This document shows, piece after piece, positions 59,760-64,000 of a DNA stretch of 64,000 bases. The position numbers and the translations under genes are program-made. The stretch comes from Bacillota bacterium (GTDB taxonomy: Bacteria > Bacillota > Clostridia > Tissierellales > Sedimentibacteraceae). Each line of letters starts with the position of its first letter. Positions within the stretch are counted from its first letter, which is position 1. The stretch covers positions 1-64,000 of the forward strand of contig JAEXUD010000066.1 of assembly GCA_023453025.1 (NCBI GenBank), in the 5' to 3' direction. The notes under the pieces are model-generated. The model had not been told where the DNA came from. It did no database searches and saw only the letters and a list, made by a program, of their open reading frames with translations.

Positions 59760-60728
59760 CTAATTCCCAAGCCCTGGTTTACCAAACTTATTTGCAAAAA
59801 AGCTTGTAAGTAATGGGGCCATAATTGCTGTAACAATAACAGCCGTAGCAACAGCAGCTGTTGCTGCTTCAACTTGTCCAGCCAATGAAGGATCTGCCTG
59901 AGCCAGTATTGCCGGAACAGCAACTGAATTACCTGCTGTTGTACAAAGTGCACATGCCGCATATCCAGGACGTTTTAGAATAAATTTGTCTGCTGGTAAT
60001 ATAAAAAGCAATGACAATCCAACTACTGCCAACCCAAGTAATATTCCTGTCATTCCACCAGTCACAATATTTGACAAATTGAGACCTGTACCTAAGCAAA
60101 ATGCAAGGAATGGTAAAGTGAACATTATACCAGGTTCTAAAAAATCTCTGATATCATGATCTAAATTTCCAAGTATGATACCTACAATCAAGGGGATAAC
60201 TGATGCTAACAATGCAGTTGCGTCAAAGCTTGCCACCCCGGATAAACCCATACCCAGCAAAGTTAAGAACGGGCCATCATTTATGCCTAATAATGATTGT
60301 GCTCCCAAATCATTTTCATCTCCGAACTGGGACATTAACCCCAAATACATACCACCATTGCTATTTGTAACAGCTGCTAACAGCATTAATGGAGTCAATC
60401 CCAAAATACCTGCAGGTCCGAATATTTTAGACACAATCAGTGTTGGTATAAAGCCTGCTAAAAATTTAGCCGCCAACAATACAAAACCTCTTTTTAACGG
60501 TTCGCCTATTTTTGTTACTGTAATTTGAGAGCCTACGCAAACCAAACTAGCTCCTATAAATGATCCAGCTCCTGTCTTAAATGTTGCAGTTGTCATACCT
60601 CCAATATTTAAGACTTCTGGAAATAACATATTTAGTATTGCACCTAAAAATAGTGGAACAACCATTAATCCACCCGGAACTTTTTGAACAGTCTTTAAAA
60701 TTCTCATAATATCTCCTTTAATTGCCAA
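59760..60728 (-). CDS. kdgT: 2-keto-3-deoxygluconate permease-type transporter (KdgT family)
   Basis: A 322-residue protein with about ten helices. The family pattern is clear: VPGGLMVVPLFLGAILNMLFPE at the start, GGMTTATFKTGAGSFIGASLVCVGSQITV near residue 38, LLAAVTNSNGGMYLGLMSQFGDENDLGAQS near 113 and PGYAACALCTTAGNSVAVPAILAQADPS near 255. KdgT takes up 2-keto-3-deoxygluconate with protons. Here a related dehydrated sugar or hydroxy acid may be the substrate. It follows the dehydratase genes and is probably in their operon. Confidence 0.88.
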   Translation of the reverse strand: MAIKGDIMRILKTVQKVPGGLMVVPLFLGAILNMLFPEVLNIGGMTTATFKTGAGSFIGASLVCVGSQITVTKIGEPLKRGFVLLAAKFLAGFIPTLIVSKIFGPAGILGLTPLMLLAAVTNSNGGMYLGLMSQFGDENDLGAQSLLGINDGPFLTLLGMGLSGVASFDATALLASVIPLIVGIILGNLDHDIRDFLEPGIMFTLPFLAFCLGTGLNLSNIVTGGMTGILLGLAVVGLSLLFILPADKFILKRPGYAACALCTTAGNSVAVPAILAQADPSLAGQVEAATAAVATAVIVTAIMAPLLTSFFANKFGKPGLGN

Positions 60729-60743
60729 TTTTATTTTTATTTT

Positions 60744-61901
60744 TTATGCATAACTATGGAATTGGTTTATTGCTACATCAGAAATACCATTTATTTCTGC
60801 CTTTACTTCTTCTCCATTACAAACGCTGATTATATAATCCAAAAGCTCACCACCAAGATCTTCAACTGTTTTTACGCCACTAATGCTATCACTTGTATCA
60901 AAATCGATAAGGTCCTCGAGACGGATAGCCGTATCTTTGTTTCCAGTAATTTTTACTACAGGAGAAACCGCATTTCCAACCGGAGTTCCCATACCTGTTG
61001 TAAAAGCTACAATTTGTGCTCCTCCTGCTATTAATGAAACTACTGAAGCAACGTCATAAGCAGTTCCATCCATAAACATCAGCCCTTTTTTATCAATCAT
61101 TTGACCATATTCATATACCTCTGTAAAAGGTCTTGTTCCACTTTTATGAACACATCCTAATGATTTTTCTTCTAAAGTTGTTATTCCGCTTGCTCTATTT
61201 CCAGGTGATGGATTTGTTTTTCTAATATCCTCTCCGTTTGCTTTAAACATATTATCGTATTCTATTACTTTATTATATAATTTTTGACCTATTTCAGGAG
61301 TAATGCCCCTTCCTTTAAGAATATTTTCCGCACCGATTGCTTCCGGTGTTTCACAAAGTACAGCAGTTCCACCAAAGTCAATAATTCTATCTGATGTATT
61401 ACCTAGTACGGCATTGGCTGAAAAACCTGATGTTGGGTCAGAGCCACCACACTCTAATCCTAATATTATTTCAGATAAATCACATTCTTCCCTATAACAT
61501 TTATCAGCATCCTCCTTTAATTGACTTATTATCTCAAGACCCTTTTCGACAGTCTTCTTAATACCGCCTTCTTTCTGTATTGCAATATAATGTACAGGTT
61601 TTCCTGTTTTCTTTCTTATGGCTTCTAAATAATCGTTCTCACGAATCATCTCACATCCAAGTCCAACTATTAAAACACCATATACATTACCGTTTGCTAT
61701 CATTCCGGATAAAATTTCCAAAGTTATTTTCGTATCACTGGGACCTTGAGCACAACCGTTTGGATTATACAAATACACTGAATCAGATTTATTTGCTATT
61801 TTTTGAGCCACTCCGGCAGCGCATATAACACCAGGCATTACTACAACATGATTACGAATACCTACATGTCCGTCAGATCTTCTATAACCGTTAAATTTCA
61901 T
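60744..61901 (-). CDS. UxaA-family dehydratase large subunit (altronate/sulfolactate lyase-like)
   Basis: A 385-residue protein starting MKFNGYRRSDGHVGIRNHVVVMPGVICAA, typical of the UxaA/GarD/SuyB fold. Cysteines for an Fe-S centre are seen near NGCAQ (about 53), LECGGSDPTSGFSANAVLG (about 160) and SLGCVHKSGT (about 255). The family eliminates water (or sulfite) from 2,3-dihydroxy or sulfo acids to give 2-oxo acids. In altronate dehydratase the SAF domain is fused; here it is separate, as in sulfolactate lyase. The start at 61901 has GGAGGAAAA upstream. Substrate unknown. Confidence 0.85.
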   Translation of the reverse strand: MKFNGYRRSDGHVGIRNHVVVMPGVICAAGVAQKIANKSDSVYLYNPNGCAQGPSDTKITLEILSGMIANGNVYGVLIVGLGCEMIRENDYLEAIRKKTGKPVHYIAIQKEGGIKKTVEKGLEIISQLKEDADKCYREECDLSEIILGLECGGSDPTSGFSANAVLGNTSDRIIDFGGTAVLCETPEAIGAENILKGRGITPEIGQKLYNKVIEYDNMFKANGEDIRKTNPSPGNRASGITTLEEKSLGCVHKSGTRPFTEVYEYGQMIDKKGLMFMDGTAYDVASVVSLIAGGAQIVAFTTGMGTPVGNAVSPVVKITGNKDTAIRLEDLIDFDTSDSISGVKTVEDLGGELLDYIISVCNGEEVKAEINGISDVAINQFHSYA

Positions 61902-61916
61902 TATCTTTTCCTCCAA

Positions 61917-62180
61917 TTAATTATCTAAATTGTTTGTGTGAACATGGTCACCTGGTTTAATATCTCTAATTGCACAACCGATTCTTTCGCCATATTTAAT
62001 TACATCATCATCTTTTGCAATACTCTGCACAGCAGCTTTATGATATATTGGAATATCTGATGTCGCTTTAACTGTAAAGGTTTTACCATTGACTATGAAT
62101 GAAATATCTTCACCGGCTACTACTTTATTGGTAACCGTCACAACTGTATCATTTTCATGCATTATTACTGCATTAATCAT
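61917..62180 (-). CDS. SAF-domain dehydratase small subunit (UxaA/SuyA type)
   Basis: An 87-residue protein with an SAF fold: NAVIMHENDTVVTVTNKVVAGEDIS at the start, KATSDIPIYHKAAVQSIAKDDDVIKYGERIGCAIRDIKPGDHVHTNNL in the rest. The I-PIYHK and VHTNN motifs are those of the small domain of altronate and sulfolactate lyases, which binds the hydroxy acid. It is 15 bases ahead of the large subunit, and first gene after the sigma-54 promoter. Confidence 0.88.
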   Translation of the reverse strand: MINAVIMHENDTVVTVTNKVVAGEDISFIVNGKTFTVKATSDIPIYHKAAVQSIAKDDDVIKYGERIGCAIRDIKPGDHVHTNNLDN

Positions 62181-62253
62181 TTTGTTCCTCCTTGTATTGT
62201 ATAAATTTACTTCCTTTATGTTTAATAAATATTTACTATACTATAAAGTATAA

Positions 62254-62268
62254 GCAAAATACATGCCA
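62254..62268 (-). promoter_or_regulatory. Sigma-54 promoter of the dehydratase-permease operon
   Basis: On the minus strand TGGCAT, five bases, TTGC gives a good -24/-12 element about 74 bases before the SAF gene. Confidence 0.75.
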
Positions 62269-62427
62269 ACTATAAAAAATAGATATAATTATATCATACA
62301 TTGTTGCCAATACAATGTCCTTAATAATTTTCACAGCACAAATTATTGTAATATTAAATATAATTCAAAAATAACCTCTAAAGCAAATGTCAAATCTATT
62401 CTTTTTCATTGAATAAAAAGGTTTTAA

Positions 62428-62461
62428 TTTCATTTATGAAATTTTTATTTCATTTGTAAAC
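62428..62461. promoter_or_regulatory. Tandem candidate activator sites for the dehydratase operon
   Basis: TTTCATTTATGAAA (62428-62441) and the related TTTCATTTGTAAAC (62448-62461) are spaced 20 bases apart, two helical turns, and 160-195 bases upstream of the -24 element. The first site matches 54130 at 13 of 14 positions. Confidence 0.6.
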
Positions 62462-62530
62462 CATTTACATACTGCTACTGTTAACTATTTGTCACATGAA
62501 CATAATCTAATCCTTTTATTAGATTTAAAA

Positions 62531-62576
62531 CAAACAGTTCATAAATGAAATTCGCATTTCATTTATGAACTGTTTG
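62531..62576. terminator. Perfect 21-bp palindrome: buk terminator that contains two activator-like sites
   Basis: Left arm 62531-62551 and right arm 62556-62576 are perfectly complementary around TCGC. On the minus strand TTTTAAA follows, so it can end transcription coming from buk. Each arm contains TTTCATTTATGAA(C), the same core as the candidate activator sites nearby, so it may have two roles. Confidence 0.6.
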
Positions 62577-62669
62577 CTTGCTTTATATTATTGACTACAT
62601 GAATATAATCTGCTTTTTTCACTTATAATTAAAAAGGCAGTAGAGCAAGCTTCTCTAATACCTTGTATT

Positions 62670-63731
62670 CTATTCTGTATATTCTATAAACTTCTCTTGT
62701 CCTTTAAGCACTCTAAGTGCACCTAAGGCAAGAGACTCCATTTCATTTTCGCCTGCCATTATTTCTACAGGTGCAATAAATTCAACCCTTTCTCTGATCA
62801 TATCAGTCATAAGCTTTGAATAGGCAATGCCACCTGTTAATATGATTAAATCAATCTTGCCTTTTAATACTGTTGACAGCTCTCCGATGCCTTTTGCTAT
62901 CTGATATGCCATAGCTTCATATACTATTCTTGCTTCTTCATTTCCTTCACAAATCATTTTTTCAACTTCTCTTGCATCAACAATTCCAAGGTATGCTTTT
63001 AACCCTCCTTTACCGCTGAGCATTTTTTTAATTGAAGCATAATCATACTCACCTGAAAAGCACAAGTCCACAAGAGCTCTACAAGAAACTCTGCCTGACC
63101 TTTCAGGGGAAAAAGGTCCCTCGTCGTCGGCTATAACATCTACCAGCCTACCCTGTTCATGTGCATTTATTGAAATTCCACCGCCCATATGAGCAACAAC
63201 AAAATTCATGCTTTTATAATCTCTTCCATGCATTTTAGCTGCCTTCATTGCCATTGCACGAGTATTCAATACATGGCTGGTGCTTATTCTTGGTAGTACA
63301 GGCATTCCTGATATTCGTGCAATCGAATTTAACTCGTCAACCTTCACCGAATCATAAATATATGCTGCTTTACCAATATAATTTGCAATTTCATAGGCGA
63401 TTAATGCTCCAAGATTGGAGGCATGCTCTTGTATGGGATTATTTCTTAATCTGTTAACCATTAAATCATTAACCCTGTATGCCCCTGCTTTAACCGGAGG
63501 AAGCATTCCACCTCTGCCAACAACTGCATCAAGATTATTTAAATCATAACCATTCTCCTTAAGAAAATTACAAACAACGTCTTTTCTCATTTCAAACTGG
63601 TCAATAATCTTTTCGTATTTATCTATTTCTTCAACAGGATGATCCAATGACTTAACTATTATTTCTCGCTCATCTTCATATAACGCAATCTTCGTTGATG
63701 TTGAACCCGGATTTATTGCCAATATAAACAC
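62670..63731 (-). CDS. buk: Butyrate kinase (acetokinase family)
   Basis: A 353-residue kinase starting MFILAINPGSTSTKIALYEDE, the exact signature of butyrate kinases, with MNFVVAHMGGGISINAHEQGRLVDV near residue 175 and LILTGGIAYSKLMTDMI near 290. It converts butyryl (or branched or other acyl) phosphate and ADP to acid and ATP. It follows phosphotransbutyrylase by two bases. Together with the oxidoreductase it would form an energy-conserving pathway for acyl-CoA made from 2-oxo acids. Confidence 0.93.
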   Translation of the reverse strand: MFILAINPGSTSTKIALYEDEREIIVKSLDHPVEEIDKYEKIIDQFEMRKDVVCNFLKENGYDLNNLDAVVGRGGMLPPVKAGAYRVNDLMVNRLRNNPIQEHASNLGALIAYEIANYIGKAAYIYDSVKVDELNSIARISGMPVLPRISTSHVLNTRAMAMKAAKMHGRDYKSMNFVVAHMGGGISINAHEQGRLVDVIADDEGPFSPERSGRVSCRALVDLCFSGEYDYASIKKMLSGKGGLKAYLGIVDAREVEKMICEGNEEARIVYEAMAYQIAKGIGELSTVLKGKIDLIILTGGIAYSKLMTDMIRERVEFIAPVEIMAGENEMESLALGALRVLKGQEKFIEYTE

Positions 63732-63733
63732 TG

Positions 63734-64000
63734 TTATTTCCTCCTACTTACTGCTGATGCAGATAATACTAATGATAAATATTTTTCTTCAAATGTTGCT
63801 CCTCTAGAGGTTAATGCAATAGGCACCTTAGCTCCAATAATTATTCCCGCCATTTTTGCTCCTGCTGTTTCTGTTAATACTTTACCTAAAATATTTCCTG
63901 CAGTAATATTAGGAACTATTAGGATATCTGCATCTCCTGCAACTGGACTTTCATATTCCTTTATTCTTGCCGCTTCACTGCTGATGGACAAATCGTATGA
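63734..64000 (-). CDS. ptb: Phosphate butyryltransferase, 3' part (gene continues past the window)
   Basis: The last 88 residues of a phosphotransacylase are visible: YESPVAGDADILIVPNITAGNILGKVLTETAGAKMAGIIIGAKVPIALTSRGATFEEKYLSLVLSASAV. The motif NITAGN and TSRGA are typical of phosphotransbutyrylase. It exchanges coenzyme A for phosphate on the acyl group ahead of buk. The start and the promoter lie outside. Confidence 0.9.
   Translation of the reverse strand, partial: SYDLSISSEAARIKEYESPVAGDADILIVPNITAGNILGKVLTETAGAKMAGIIIGAKVPIALTSRGATFEEKYLSLVLSASAVSRRK

Noticed and set aside
1..64000. CRISPR arrays, tRNA or rRNA genes, prophage genes
   Set aside because: No regularly spaced repeats, cloverleaf or rRNA-like sequence, or phage structural genes were seen on either strand by reading.

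Overview
The window is an AT-rich chromosomal segment of a strict or facultative anaerobe of the Clostridia or a close relative. This rests on strong GGAGG-type ribosome binding sites, ferredoxin-dependent 2-oxoacid oxidoreductase genes, phosphotransbutyrylase and butyrate kinase, FMN-binding lipoprotein reductases, many TetR regulators and AT-rich spacers. No rRNA, tRNA, phage or CRISPR array was seen. Genus cannot be fixed from the sequence alone.

Region 1 (1-10.4 kb) is a drug-handling neighbourhood. An IS3-family end lies at the left edge. An MFS exporter has a long structured leader with a six-codon leader peptide. A TetR gene is followed by a PEP-dependent phosphotransferase-like enzyme. 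Then come a GNAT acetyltransferase, a SemiSWEET-like protein, and a heterodimeric ABC exporter with its own MarR regulator and clear operators. The ABC/MarR block is bracketed by a 22-bp direct repeat, one copy of which is the 3' end of the neighbouring siderophore ATPase gene.

Region 2 (10.4-32.6 kb) holds a Fur-boxed siderophore uptake operon, a tandem cupin pair, a sigma/anti-sigma-like operon, DUF4256 and VOC proteins, an ABC-2 exporter with TetR, the XpaC/TelA pair, an MBOAT/DHHW/DUF4358 cassette for extracytoplasmic acylation, TspO, and a second PEP-utilising enzyme of the rifampin phosphotransferase type. The last is divergent from a TetR gene, with two operators of identical 12-9-12 geometry between them.

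Region 3 (32.6-39 kb) contains what looks like a small envelope-stress regulon. An XRE regulator, an OmpR response regulator, a short-loop histidine kinase and a two-TM membrane protein form an operon. That operon, two further small membrane-protein genes of the same general architecture, and a 25-residue valine-rich peptide gene are each preceded by three exact-phase 11-bp direct repeats (TGTTTNNNAAA), the likely response-regulator box.

Region 4 (39-54 kb) has two FMN/FAD lipoprotein reductases, one with a divergent TetR gene across a perfect 16-bp palindrome, and a divergent response regulator/kinase pair. It also has a cyclophilin lipoprotein, a frameshifted ferredoxin-domain gene, a chemoreceptor, and several decayed fragments (thiD, a vanR-like receiver, DUF2200).

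Region 5 (54-64 kb) is a sigma-54 catabolic cluster. A P-loop ATPase and a four-subunit 2-oxoacid:ferredoxin oxidoreductase run rightward. A PrpR-type sigma-54 activator follows. A KdgT-type permease, a split UxaA/SAF dehydratase, butyrate kinase and phosphotransbutyrylase run leftward. Textbook -24/-12 promoters precede the ATPase gene and the dehydratase gene, and both promoter regions carry the same TTTCATTTATGAAA-like upstream sites. The inferred chemistry is dehydration of a dihydroxy acid to a 2-oxo acid, ferredoxin-linked decarboxylation to an acyl-CoA, and ATP formation through acyl phosphate.
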